Part shown: positions 8,425 to 17,795 of the stretch, in pieces
How the letters are laid out: each line of letters begins with the position of its first letter
How positions within the stretch are numbered: the stretch's first letter is position 1
DNA from: Lachnospiraceae bacterium
Lineage (GTDB): Bacteria; Bacillota; Clostridia; Lachnospirales; Lachnospiraceae
Reading direction: 5' to 3'
Length of the DNA: 42,375 bases
Assembly (NCBI GenBank): GCA_031280955.1
Contig: JAITGA010000034.1
Location: forward strand, 1 to 42,375
The notes under the pieces: generated by a model
Database searches by the model: none
Seen by the model: only the letters and a program-made list of their open reading frames with translations
What the model was told of the DNA's origin: nothing
Position numbers and translations under genes: made by a program

Positions 8425-8482
8425 TACATCTTAGTTCGACCACCAAAAATAATATCGTTGTGACTGAGATGAGGAGATTTTT

Positions 8483-10840
8483 GTGTCAAGTACCCCCATG
8501 CCAAGAAAGATACTTATCATAGTAGAAAACCTGCCGGTTCCCTTTGATACCCGTGTTTGGCAGGAGGCTACGACTTTGGTGCAAAATGGCTATATCGTAT
8601 CGGTGATTTGCCCCAAAGGAAAAGGATTTACCGAAGAACGGGAGATAATTGAGGGGGTAAACATCTTTCGCCATGATTTGCCATTCGAGGGGAAGGCTGC
8701 TTTTGGGTACTTGCGTGAATATATGAAAGCTTTAAGAGAAGAAACCAGATTGGCAAAACTTATTTACAAAGAAATCGGATTTGATGTAATTCACGGTTGC
8801 AATCCACCCGACAATATCTATTTGGTAGCGAAGAAGTTCAAAAAATATGGGGTCAAGTACGTCTTTGACCATCATGATATCTGTCCGGAGCTTTTCGATG
8901 TCAAGTTCGGCAGGAAGGGTTTAGTCAAAAAACTGCTCTATCTTAGTCAAATCTACTTGGAAAAAAAGACATTTAAGCACTGTACTTTCTCTTTTGCGAC
9001 CAATGAATCATACAAAGAAATAGCCGTCAATCGTGGAAAAATGACACCGGAAAAAGTCATTGTCCTCCGCAGCGGTCCGAAATTGGAGCGGATAATAATT
9101 AAACCACCACTTGCAAGCATCAAACGTGGAAGAAAGTATATGGTGGGGTATCTGGGTGTCATCGGTGCCCAAGAGGGGATTGAATATATCTTGCAGGCTG
9201 CCGAGTATTGCAAAGAGGTAGTCGGGCGTGATGATATATTTTGGGGGATAGTCGGCGGCGGCAATCATCTTGAAGCAATGAAAACCATGTGTAATGAGAT
9301 GAATCTCGAAGATTGTGTCGAGTTTACCGGGCGGGTATCAGACGACGTGATGTTAGATTACTTAAATACAGCAGATATCTGCGTAAATTCTGATTCCTAT
9401 AACAGTATGAACGACAAATCAACGATGAACAAGATATTGGAATATATGGCTCTAAAGAAGCCGATCGTGCAATTTGACTTAAAAGAAGGTCGCTACTCCG
9501 CTCAAGAGGCTTCACTTTATGCCGAACATAATAACGCCCGTGATTTAGCGGACAAAATCATTTATCTGCTGGAAAACCCTGATAAACGAAAAGAAATGGG
9601 CGAATATGGCTTTGCACGGATAGTAAATGAGCTTAGTTGGGAACATACCAGCAAGGCGTTGTTAGCTGGTTATGAGAAACTGTTTGCCGGTGAGTTTGAA
9701 CAAAAACGCCCGAGAATTGCCATGATTGGTCATAAAAGGATACCCTCCCGTGAGGGAGGGGTAGAAATAGTCGTGGATGAACTGGCAACTAGATTAGTTG
9801 CCCGTGGCTATCAGGTGGATGCTTACAACCGTTATGAACGCCCGGATGCGCATAAGAAAAGGGTGAAAGAGCCAAAACGAAAACTCCATAATGGTATTAG
9901 GGTAATCAACATCAAGACATTTAGAAACGATAAGTTAAATGCGATTGTTTATGCGGCTTCAGCTACATTGCAAGCTATTTTTGGTGGATATGACGTGATT
10001 CATTATCATGCTGAGGGACCTTGCATCATGTTACGTATCCCGCGCCTTTTTGGCATCAGGGTAGTGGCAACAATCCACGGTCTTGATTGGCAACGTGCTA
10101 AATGGGGCGGGTTTGCATCGAAAATGCTCAAGTTCGGAGAAAAAACAGCGGCAAAAAAAGCCAATGAGGTAATAGTTCTATCACAGAATGTAAAAGAGTA
10201 TTTCCAATCAACTTATAGACGAGAGGTGAACTTTGTCCCCAATGGGGTTGTAAAACTAATGAATCAGTCACCATGTATTATTACTGAGAGATATGGATTA
10301 CAAGGAAATGACTATATCTTATTTCTGGCGCGCTTGGTACCGGAAAAGGGTTTACACTATTTGGTGGATGCTTATAATCAAATAACCAGTGAAAACAAAA
10401 CCCAAGGAAAAAAACTGGTGATTGCCGGCGGGCATGGACATGTCAGCGAGTACGCAGAAAGAATCAGAAATGACGTTGCTGGTAATGAAAATATTATCAT
10501 GGCTGGTTTCATTCATGGTAATGAGCTTACAGAACTTTGTTCTAATGCATATCTTTTCGTTCTACCCAGTGATATTGAGGGAATGGCGATTAGCCTTTTG
10601 GAAGCGATGAGTTATGGTAATTGTTGTTTGGTCAGCGATATCCCGGAAAATGCCGAGGTGGTTGAGGAAGCGGCGATAAGCTTCCAAAGAGGTGATGTGG
10701 CAGACCTAAAAGAGAAAATAGAGTTTCTGTTGACAAACCCGGAAATAGTAGAAAAATACCGCATCGGCAGCAGCGATTTTATCTGCAAAAAGTATGACTG
10801 GGAAGAAGTTGTCGAGCAAACAGTGAGGCTTTATTCATGA
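8483..10840 (+). CDS. Two-domain glycosyltransferase (GT4-GT4 fusion)
   Basis: The 785-residue protein is two retaining GT-B glycosyltransferases joined head to tail. Domain 1 (about 1-405) opens with ILIIVENLPVPFDTRVWQEA and carries a C-terminal nucleotide-sugar half around NKILEYMALKKPIVQFD. Domain 2 (about 412-785) opens with IAMIGHKRIPSREGGVEIVV, as in the DUF1972/rhamnosyltransferase-like GT4 subgroup, and has the EIEGMAISLLEAMSYG donor-site motif (Glu-x7-Glu). Single GT4 enzymes are about 350-420 residues, so this is a true fusion that may add two sugars in succession. The GTG at 8483 has GAGGAG six bases upstream. Its stop overlaps the next ATG (ATGA). Confidence 0.9.
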   Translation: MSSTPMPRKILIIVENLPVPFDTRVWQEATTLVQNGYIVSVICPKGKGFTEEREIIEGVNIFRHDLPFEGKAAFGYLREYMKALREETRLAKLIYKEIGFDVIHGCNPPDNIYLVAKKFKKYGVKYVFDHHDICPELFDVKFGRKGLVKKLLYLSQIYLEKKTFKHCTFSFATNESYKEIAVNRGKMTPEKVIVLRSGPKLERIIIKPPLASIKRGRKYMVGYLGVIGAQEGIEYILQAAEYCKEVVGRDDIFWGIVGGGNHLEAMKTMCNEMNLEDCVEFTGRVSDDVMLDYLNTADICVNSDSYNSMNDKSTMNKILEYMALKKPIVQFDLKEGRYSAQEASLYAEHNNARDLADKIIYLLENPDKRKEMGEYGFARIVNELSWEHTSKALLAGYEKLFAGEFEQKRPRIAMIGHKRIPSREGGVEIVVDELATRLVARGYQVDAYNRYERPDAHKKRVKEPKRKLHNGIRVINIKTFRNDKLNAIVYAASATLQAIFGGYDVIHYHAEGPCIMLRIPRLFGIRVVATIHGLDWQRAKWGGFASKMLKFGEKTAAKKANEVIVLSQNVKEYFQSTYRREVNFVPNGVVKLMNQSPCIITERYGLQGNDYILFLARLVPEKGLHYLVDAYNQITSENKTQGKKLVIAGGHGHVSEYAERIRNDVAGNENIIMAGFIHGNELTELCSNAYLFVLPSDIEGMAISLLEAMSYGNCCLVSDIPENAEVVEEAAISFQRGDVADLKEKIEFLLTNPEIVEKYRIGSSDFICKKYDWEEVVEQTVRLYS

Positions 10841-12048
10841 AAATATTGATTATAAACAAATTCCTCCACCCAAATGGCGGTTCGGAGACATATATCTTCG
10901 GTATAGGAAGAGGTTTGGCGAGCTTGGGACACGAGGTTGAGTTCTTTGGCATGGAGCATCCGCAGCGGATTGTCGGTAATAGAGCGGAGAGCTATACTGC
11001 GAATATGGATTTTAGAGCCCGGGGAGTCAAGCGTCTAACTTATCCATTTCGGATTATCTATTCACATGAAGCACGGAAAAAACTGCGGGCTGTTCTTAGT
11101 GATTTCCGACCTAGTGTAGTTCATCTCAATAACTTCAACTTTCAACTGACACCATCTATTTTATATGAGATAAGGTCATTTGCGAAAAAAACCAAGGATA
11201 GGATAAAAATTGTCTATACGGCTCATGATTATCAACTGCTTTGCCCTAATCATATAATGAAGCAATATATTTCGGGCGAATGCTGTACCCGCTGTATCAG
11301 CGCCAATACTTTCAACTGTACCAGATACAAATGTATTCATGGCTCATTCATAAAGAGCCTGCTTGGTAGCATCGAGGCATTAGTGTATCGGAGGCTTAGA
11401 ACTTATCGACTAATTGACGTAATTATTTGCCCCACCAACTTCATGAAGAAAGCATTAGCAAATAGTTCCATCCTAAAAGAGAAAACAATCGTCCTGCATA
11501 ATTTCATTGAAGTAAATGATGATTCCCTCACTGATGAAGCCCAAAACAAAGACACTTATGTTCTTTACTTTGGTCGTTATTCGCCGGAAAAGGGTGTGGG
11601 GACACTACTTCATGTTGCCCGCCAACTTCCCGAAGTACGTTTCATTTTTGCCGGGATGGGTCCGCTTAATGATAGCGTGAATGAGCTTTTGAATATAACC
11701 AATAAAGGATTCCTCGGCGGGCGAGAGCTTAATGATTTGATCAAAGGGGCGCAGTTTGCCCTGTTTCCCTCAGAATGGTACGAAAACTGCCCGTTTGCGG
11801 TGATGGAAGCGATAAGTCTGGGTACTCCGGTGATAGCAGCAGATATCGGGGGTATGCCGGAACTCATCCGTGCAGGAGTAAATGGTGATTTGTTCATCAG
11901 CGGTGATGCGGAGGATTTACGGGAAAAAGTTTCCTTATTATGGAATGACCGGGAACGGCGCGAGGCATACCGTACGGCTTGTAACCAATCGCTGTTTCTT
12001 TCACTAGACGAATATTGTAAGAAATTGTTGGAGGAAATATATGTCTAA
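10837..12048 (+). CDS. GT4 glycosyltransferase with a cysteine cluster
   Basis: This 403-residue GT-B enzyme is predicted to transfer a nucleotide-activated sugar to a lipid-linked glycan at the cytoplasmic face. The N-terminus (INKFLHPNGGSETYIFGIG) holds the acceptor-side glycine loop, and the donor-site motif PSEWYENCPFAVMEAISLG with the Glu pair lies near residue 310. Residues about 145-175 carry a cysteine cluster (CPN...ECCTRC...CTRYKC) seen in a GT4 subgroup, possibly metal-binding. It overlaps the preceding gene by four bases and the following radical SAM gene by eight, so translation is probably coupled. Confidence 0.9.
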   Translation: MKILIINKFLHPNGGSETYIFGIGRGLASLGHEVEFFGMEHPQRIVGNRAESYTANMDFRARGVKRLTYPFRIIYSHEARKKLRAVLSDFRPSVVHLNNFNFQLTPSILYEIRSFAKKTKDRIKIVYTAHDYQLLCPNHIMKQYISGECCTRCISANTFNCTRYKCIHGSFIKSLLGSIEALVYRRLRTYRLIDVIICPTNFMKKALANSSILKEKTIVLHNFIEVNDDSLTDEAQNKDTYVLYFGRYSPEKGVGTLLHVARQLPEVRFIFAGMGPLNDSVNELLNITNKGFLGGRELNDLIKGAQFALFPSEWYENCPFAVMEAISLGTPVIAADIGGMPELIRAGVNGDLFISGDAEDLREKVSLLWNDRERREAYRTACNQSLFLSLDEYCKKLLEEIYV

Positions 12049-13036
12049 GCTAAACGGAACAGTTATAGTCACCTATCGCTGTAACGCCCGCTGTAATATG
12101 TGTAATCGCTACAAAGAACCGTCACGCCCGGAGGACGAGATTACCATCGAGACTATCAAAAAGTTGCCGCGGATGTATTTTACCAATGTTACCGGGGGCG
12201 AGCCTTTTTTGCGCGAGGATTTGCCGGAAATCATCGCTGAACTATACAAGAAGAGTGACCGCATCGTCATCTCGACCAATGGTTTTTTTACCGACCGTAT
12301 CATCAGTTTGTGCGAAAAGTTTCCCCAAGTGGGAATCAGAATTTCGATTGAGGGGTTGGAAGAAACTAACAACAAAATCCGCGGACTTGATGATGGTTTT
12401 AATCGCGGTTATAATACTCTAAAGAAGCTGAAAGCCATGGGCATGAAAGATGTTGGTTTTGGCATGACCGTCCAAGATATGAACTGTAGGGATTTGCTGC
12501 CGCTTTATGATATTTCTGACGAGTTGGGGCTGGAATTTGCCACCGCTGCCCTGCATAACAGCTTCTATTTCGTGGAAACGCAGAATGTTTTTCATGATAA
12601 GGCTTTGGTAACAGAGCAGATAGCGGGACTGATAAATAAGTTGCTTACGTCAAAAAGTCCCAAGAAGTGGTTCAGAGCCTACTTCAATCATGGTTTGATC
12701 AACTACATAAACGACAAACCGCGCCTTTTGCCTTGTGATATGAGTTTTGACACTTTTTTCATTGACCCTTTCGGTGACGTGATGCCTTGTAATGGAACGC
12801 AGGAAAAAGAAGTCATGGGGAATCTGGGTAACGCTACGTGGGAAGAAATATGGAGTAGTGAGGCTGCTGATGAAGTGCGGGCAAAAGTGCGTAGTTGCGA
12901 ACGAAACTGCTGGATGATTGGTTCGGTATCACCAGCGATGAAGAAATACATCTGGATTCCGACATGGTGGGTGCTGAAGTACAGGTTTTTGCGGCGGGGT
13001 GGTTATAGGGTAAACCACAAAGCATTTGGAGTTTAA
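12041..13036 (+). CDS. Radical SAM/SPASM protein in the glycan operon
   Basis: The 331-residue protein has the radical SAM cluster motif CNARCNMC at Cys14, Cys18 and Cys21, which binds a 4Fe-4S cluster and cleaves S-adenosylmethionine. NVTGGEPFLRED follows, the usual GGEP element. The C-terminal region has a SPASM-like cysteine set (CDMSF, PCNG, CERNCW) expected to hold an auxiliary cluster. It starts inside the preceding glycosyltransferase gene and is followed after one base by the GT2 gene, so it belongs to the glycan pathway. Its substrate, a sugar, lipid carrier or peptide, cannot be read from the sequence. Confidence 0.88.
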   Translation: MSKLNGTVIVTYRCNARCNMCNRYKEPSRPEDEITIETIKKLPRMYFTNVTGGEPFLREDLPEIIAELYKKSDRIVISTNGFFTDRIISLCEKFPQVGIRISIEGLEETNNKIRGLDDGFNRGYNTLKKLKAMGMKDVGFGMTVQDMNCRDLLPLYDISDELGLEFATAALHNSFYFVETQNVFHDKALVTEQIAGLINKLLTSKSPKKWFRAYFNHGLINYINDKPRLLPCDMSFDTFFIDPFGDVMPCNGTQEKEVMGNLGNATWEEIWSSEAADEVRAKVRSCERNCWMIGSVSPAMKKYIWIPTWWVLKYRFLRRGGYRVNHKAFGV

Positions 13037-13037
13037 C

Positions 13038-13907
13038 ATGATTACAGTTTTGACCCCAACTTATAATCGGCAGATGAAACTGCTTGATTTGTATCAGTCG
13101 TTGTGCCAACAGACAGTCAAAGATTTTGAGTGGTTGATTGTCGATGATGGCAGTACTGATGATACAGAAAGTGAAGTGTCAAGGTTTATATTAGAGGCGG
13201 ATTTTTCGATTCGTTATATCTATAAAGAAAATGGTGGGAAACACACAGCACTTAATGTTGGAATTGCTATTAATGAAAGGGAATTGACTTTCATTGTTGA
13301 TTCGGACGATAGACTTAAAGAAGATGCAATTGAAATCATTATTGACTCACATAGTCAACATTCAGATAATGAATCACTTTGTGGCTATGTTTTCTTACGA
13401 TGCTTTCCAGATGGAAAACTCAACGGAAAACAATTTGTCAGGGATGATTATATAGCTTCATACATTGACACCAGAATAAATAGCAATGATACCTGTGCTG
13501 ATAAAGCTGAAGTGTTTTTAACCAAATGTTTGAAGGAGTTTCCTTTTCCGGAATATCCAGGTGAGCGATTTTTGGGTGAAGATATTGTTTGGATTCGTAT
13601 GGCAATGAAATATAAAATGGTACATATTAATAAAGTGATTTATATTGGTGATTATTTAGCAGATGGGTTGACAAAAAATCGCCGTAAACATAATATTGCA
13701 GCACCGCTAGGGTGCATGTACCGAGCGGAAGAGTATATGCGAAATGAGTTGAAGTTAAGGTATCGCTTAAAAGGTGCGTTGCAGTACGTAATTTATGGGA
13801 AATTTGCGGGATTCAAACTTTCTTCACTTATTAGGAAAACAAGCTATAAAACTCTAGTTCTAATTGTTTGTCTACCTGGGAGTTTACTTTATCATAAATG
13901 GGGTTGA
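13038..13907 (+). CDS. GT2 family glycosyltransferase
   Basis: This 289-residue inverting GT-A enzyme begins ITVLTPTYNRQMKLLDLYQS, shows VDDGSTDDT near residue 40 and the metal-binding VDSDDRL near residue 90. A Glu-Asp-Ile catalytic-base region (FLGEDIVWIRM) lies near residue 180. The longer TTG start at 13026 is less likely: the ATG at 13038 has GGAG at 13028-13031. It lies one base after the radical SAM stop. Base composition becomes clearly more AT-rich from here. Confidence 0.9.
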   Translation: MITVLTPTYNRQMKLLDLYQSLCQQTVKDFEWLIVDDGSTDDTESEVSRFILEADFSIRYIYKENGGKHTALNVGIAINERELTFIVDSDDRLKEDAIEIIIDSHSQHSDNESLCGYVFLRCFPDGKLNGKQFVRDDYIASYIDTRINSNDTCADKAEVFLTKCLKEFPFPEYPGERFLGEDIVWIRMAMKYKMVHINKVIYIGDYLADGLTKNRRKHNIAAPLGCMYRAEEYMRNELKLRYRLKGALQYVIYGKFAGFKLSSLIRKTSYKTLVLIVCLPGSLLYHKWG

Positions 13908-13914
13908 AGCTGAG

Positions 13915-15048
13915 ATGGAAATAAACCAAAAAATAAAAGTTGTTACGATTATTTCTGAGCTAAGAATGGGAGGAGCCGAAGTTCTAGTAAAGGAATACGC
14001 TTTATTAATTGATGAGTCAAAAATTGATTATATCGTTATAGTGGATGGTACAAGAATAGGCTCTCCTATAGAGAAACAGTTAGATGAAGCAAATAAGAAA
14101 GTGATATATTTATATAGAAATCCCTTCTTCAGATATAGTCTTATCAAACGAATAATCAGAAAAACAACTCATCGAATACTACTATATACTACATTAAAAA
14201 AAATAAAGCCAGACATAATTCATGTTAATCTGGGTTCATATGGTTTTTGGGGTTGCAATAGAACAGCTGATAAGTATGCAAGAAAGAATAGGTTGAGGAT
14301 TTTTGATACTGTACACAACGAGCCAATCGTTCATCTTGATTCCCCAAAAAGAGGCTATTTACTTAAGCATAAAAATGTACGCTTCATCGCTTTACATGAG
14401 GAAATGAAGCGTGAAATCGAGGAAATATTTTCCGTTAGAAACACAACTGTAATCAGAAATGGTATAGATATTCAACGTTTTATGAGCTTGTCGAAAAGCA
14501 AAGAAGAAATGCGGAGAGCTTTAGGTATTCCGGAAGATAGTTTTGTAATTGGGAATATTGGCAGAATGGTTATGCAAAAAAATCATCACTTCTTAATAGA
14601 AATTTTTCAAGAATTACTAGAAATGAAGCCAAATGCTTATCTGTTACTAGTCGGTGAGGGTGATTTAGAAGATGAAATCCGAAATCATCTTTGTAAGTTG
14701 AATTTAGAAAAAAAAGCAACAATTATAAGTAATCGTCATGATATTCCCGAGATTTTGAATGCAATGGATGTCTTTGTTTTCCCATCACAATTTGAAGGTC
14801 TGGGGATTGTTCTGATAGAAGCACAGGCAGTTGGAGTCAAGTGTGTGGTCTCTGACCGAATCCCCAAGGAAGCATTTGTTACTAACAAGATATGGGAGTT
14901 GAGTTTAGATGCTCCTTTGATTGATTGGTGCAATGCAATACTGGATTCAAGTTCTGCGAATAATTTGTGCCTTGATAACAGATTAGAAGATTATGATATT
15001 CGCAAAATAGTAAAGGATTTGGAAGCTTTGTATTTGGAAAACTCATGA
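13915..15048 (+). CDS. GT4 family glycosyltransferase
   Basis: The 377-residue GT-B glycosyltransferase opens KVVTIISELRMGGAEVLVKE, the typical start of capsule GT4 enzymes. It contains NIGRMVMQKNHHFLIEIF near the inter-domain linker and the donor-site motif PSQFEGLGIVLIEAQAVG with the conserved Glu pair. I prefer the ATG at 13915, eight bases after the GT2 stop; an upstream TTG at 13864 would overlap the GT2 gene by 44 bases and add a non-homologous leader. The ribosome binding site is weak, so translation may be coupled to the upstream gene. Confidence 0.88.
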   Translation: MEINQKIKVVTIISELRMGGAEVLVKEYALLIDESKIDYIVIVDGTRIGSPIEKQLDEANKKVIYLYRNPFFRYSLIKRIIRKTTHRILLYTTLKKIKPDIIHVNLGSYGFWGCNRTADKYARKNRLRIFDTVHNEPIVHLDSPKRGYLLKHKNVRFIALHEEMKREIEEIFSVRNTTVIRNGIDIQRFMSLSKSKEEMRRALGIPEDSFVIGNIGRMVMQKNHHFLIEIFQELLEMKPNAYLLLVGEGDLEDEIRNHLCKLNLEKKATIISNRHDIPEILNAMDVFVFPSQFEGLGIVLIEAQAVGVKCVVSDRIPKEAFVTNKIWELSLDAPLIDWCNAILDSSSANNLCLDNRLEDYDIRKIVKDLEALYLENS

Positions 15049-15056
15049 GGTGACAA

Positions 15057-16115
15057 ATGCTAATAATCCACATGGACTCCGGCTTAGGCAATCAAATGCT
15101 TGATTATGCTGAATACCTAGTCATCAAGAAGATGAACCCGGAGAGAGACTGTTACTTGGAAAATCTCATCTATGAGCTTCCTCATAAGGCGGGAATGTTT
15201 TCGATGTGGAATGGCTATGAGCTGGAACGCATCTTTGGGATAAAAGTACCGAACATCAAGGAAAAGTTTGGCGAGGAAGCATGGCAGCGGATACTAAAGA
15301 GCGTGGAGGAAAGTGAGTTCTGGCATGAAGACTGGAATTTTGCCCCTTATATAATAGAAGCTTTTGCCAAAGAGGGTTTAACTCTTGTTAATTTTTGTGG
15401 CGATAAAAGAGTAAAGATAAATCGAAGGAAAACTCTTCTTCATGTAGCAAGAAGTTGGTTGACGAAGTTTTTTCAAACCCGATTCGGTTATACGGTTAAG
15501 AGATATCTACGGAAACTGTTGCGGAGCTATATCATTGGTAAAGAAAATAAAATAACAGGTGATATTTTTCAATCATATCCGAAAGACTCTTTTGTTGGTC
15601 ATTCACTTGCGCTTAGATTTAGAGGCTTCGGAGTCGAAATAATCATTGATGAACTGCGTGAGGTTTTTTGCTTTCCCCCGATAACCGATGCCAAGAACCT
15701 GGAGATACTGGGAAAAATCACTTCCACCAATTCTGTGGCAATCCATGCCCGCCGCAGTGATTTACTGTTTATGAATGATTACTGTTATCGCTTCGGCTAC
15801 TTCAAGCGGGCGGTTAGGTATATCAAAAAAAAGGTCAAAGAGCCGGTTTTCTTCTTCTTTTGTGATGAGCAAAGTGCCGGATGGTGCGAGGAAAATGAGA
15901 AAATCTTCGGCTTGGATTATAGGAAGGATAAAGTGTTCTTTGTTGATTGGAATAAAGGGACTGATAGCTTCCGTGATATGCAGCTGATGGCGGAGTGTAA
16001 GCATAATATTTACACCGAAAGTTCCTTTGGGATTTGGGGCGGGTTACTGAATCGCAATCCTGGTAAGATTACCTGCGCCCCCGACCCATTGATAGTGGCA
16101 ATGAAATCGTTTTAG
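15057..16115 (+). CDS. GT11-type fucosyltransferase-like glycosyltransferase
   Basis: This 352-residue protein matches the alpha-1,2-fucosyltransferase (GT11) pattern. It has the opening IHMDSGLGNQMLDYAEYLV, the nucleotide-sugar motif AIHARRSDLL (HxRRxD) near residue 225, and the late block DMQLMAECKHNIYTESSFG that in GT11 proteins precedes WGAWLN. The last Trp-rich part is WGGLLN. It would transfer fucose or another deoxyhexose from a GDP- or similar donor. The ATG follows GAGGTG, nine bases after the previous stop. The donor is uncertain because no GDP-fucose synthesis genes are in the window. Confidence 0.82.
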   Translation: MLIIHMDSGLGNQMLDYAEYLVIKKMNPERDCYLENLIYELPHKAGMFSMWNGYELERIFGIKVPNIKEKFGEEAWQRILKSVEESEFWHEDWNFAPYIIEAFAKEGLTLVNFCGDKRVKINRRKTLLHVARSWLTKFFQTRFGYTVKRYLRKLLRSYIIGKENKITGDIFQSYPKDSFVGHSLALRFRGFGVEIIIDELREVFCFPPITDAKNLEILGKITSTNSVAIHARRSDLLFMNDYCYRFGYFKRAVRYIKKKVKEPVFFFFCDEQSAGWCEENEKIFGLDYRKDKVFFVDWNKGTDSFRDMQLMAECKHNIYTESSFGIWGGLLNRNPGKITCAPDPLIVAMKSF

Positions 16116-16127
16116 CGGGAGAATGAC

Positions 16128-17714
16128 ATGGATAAGATTAGGATTACCATCGGTGAACTTTTCTATTATCTGTTTTGGTGTCTAATGCTAGTGGTGAAAG
16201 GCTTTGGCTTTTATGATGGGATGACCATTTACAAGATTTTCATGGTAATTGCCGTCGTCTTGATTGGCATGAAATTGTGCGTCACCAACCACACAGTAAT
16301 AGAATGGCTCTTCATCTCTGCCTTGTCATTCATGGGGGTGATTGCCTATCTAAACTCCAAGGAAAAGGGTATTTTACTGGCGATAATGGTGATAATCGGT
16401 ATAAAGGGAGTACCCATCGAGCGGTTATTCAAGATCGGATTGGTAGTTTGGGGAAGTTGCTTTCTGGTGATGAATATTGCCGGAGTCTTTGATTTGGTAA
16501 CAGGGTCAATTGTGGTGCATGATAAAGGAATATTGGGAATCGTGCTGCGAAGGGGTATGGGCTATCCTCATCCGAATGTCCTGCATATCAGCTATGCGTT
16601 TTTGGTTGCTTTGATTCTCTATCTTAGCGCAAACAAGCAAATATGGAAGTATCTCGCTTTATTCGCGGGAAACATATATATCTTTCTTTATTCATATAGC
16701 TATACAGGGTTTTTGTTGGTATGCATATATATGATGATTGATATTTATCTGACTTACCGAAAGAAGCTTAGCCGGAGTGAAAAGATTTTTATGCACACTA
16801 TTTTACCGATTTGCATGATTTTTTCTATTGTCGGTCCGCTGGTGTTAAATCTAGATGGAGCTATATTTCAACTAATCAACAGGTTAATGAATACCAGGTT
16901 TTTTATGTCGCGGGTATTTTTACACCAAAACCAATGGTCTTTGTTCGGTACTGCCAATGTAACACAGGGAGCATATCCCGATAGTTCTTATGTCATCTTG
17001 TTTTTATTTTATGGGATTGTCTTTTTTGTTCTCTTCTTTGTCCTTCATTTTGTGTTGATAAACCATTGTATCAAGCATGATAAACGAAGAACCCTAACGA
17101 TTGTCCTGGCATTCATTATTGCCGGATTCTTTGAACCGTTTCTCGTCAATACTTCACACAAAAATTTGATTTGGTTGTTTGTCGGGATATATATATTTGA
17201 CTCGGTACTAAATCAAGCTCGCTTTAGTGAACACAAGCTGCTGGGATTTTCTGTTAAACTTTTTGACAAAAAAGACATCACTATTGCTGTGCCATCTTTG
17301 GATTTTGCCAAAGGGAAAAGTGCATTATCACACACCAAACCTAAGTGGCATAAATTCTGCTTGCTTGTGGCTTTAGTCGTGAGTTTTATCGCCGCAGCTT
17401 TGTCATGGACAGGACAGGATAAGTCATATGATATATACATTGATACCGAAAGAACAGATATTGGCGATGATTTGGAAGAGTTCTTTTTGGACAAAGATAA
17501 TTTACCTGCTGATTTTCATGGTAAGATTTATGCTTATACTGATGCTGAAAGCCCGCTATACCGGATCGGAAGTGATAAGCTTAGTTATGAATATGTCAGA
17601 AAAAGCGTCAGTATCGGGTTAATGTTTGGGGTGGGGTTTTACTTGTTGGCGGTGTGCTGGTTGGTTAGGCGTGGTGCGGGAAATGGTATGCGGAAAACCG
17701 CCTTAAATAAGTAG
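16128..17714 (+). CDS. Wzy/O-antigen-ligase-like polytopic membrane protein
   Basis: The 528-residue protein has about ten hydrophobic segments in residues 10-365 and a large loop with GMGYPHPNVLHISYA, resembling the arginine/histidine-containing external loops of Wzy polymerases. After a cytoplasmic stretch (about 370-410) there is an extra transmembrane segment, a short extracytoplasmic region (about 435-490) and a last membrane helix (about 495-515) ending in basic residues. It closes the first operon. Polymerisation of lipid-linked repeat units is the likely role, but the family is poorly conserved and other glycan-transfer roles are possible. Confidence 0.7.
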   Translation: MDKIRITIGELFYYLFWCLMLVVKGFGFYDGMTIYKIFMVIAVVLIGMKLCVTNHTVIEWLFISALSFMGVIAYLNSKEKGILLAIMVIIGIKGVPIERLFKIGLVVWGSCFLVMNIAGVFDLVTGSIVVHDKGILGIVLRRGMGYPHPNVLHISYAFLVALILYLSANKQIWKYLALFAGNIYIFLYSYSYTGFLLVCIYMMIDIYLTYRKKLSRSEKIFMHTILPICMIFSIVGPLVLNLDGAIFQLINRLMNTRFFMSRVFLHQNQWSLFGTANVTQGAYPDSSYVILFLFYGIVFFVLFFVLHFVLINHCIKHDKRRTLTIVLAFIIAGFFEPFLVNTSHKNLIWLFVGIYIFDSVLNQARFSEHKLLGFSVKLFDKKDITIAVPSLDFAKGKSALSHTKPKWHKFCLLVALVVSFIAAALSWTGQDKSYDIYIDTERTDIGDDLEEFFLDKDNLPADFHGKIYAYTDAESPLYRIGSDKLSYEYVRKSVSIGLMFGVGFYLLAVCWLVRRGAGNGMRKTALNK

Positions 17715-17740
17715 ACTTACAATAAAAATCATGCTACAAT
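17712..17740 (+). promoter_or_regulatory. Predicted promoter of the NeuB-ThDP sugar operon
   Basis: TAGACT (17712-17717, overlapping the Wzy-like stop codon), 17 bases, then TGC-TACAAT with TACAAT at 17735-17740. The extended -10 and ideal spacing support a promoter about 55 bases before the ATG at 17796. Confidence 0.6.
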
Positions 17741-17795
17741 ACCTAGAGATTACGTTCAATTTCTTTTTATCTTGGCGGTATGAGGAGATATGTAA

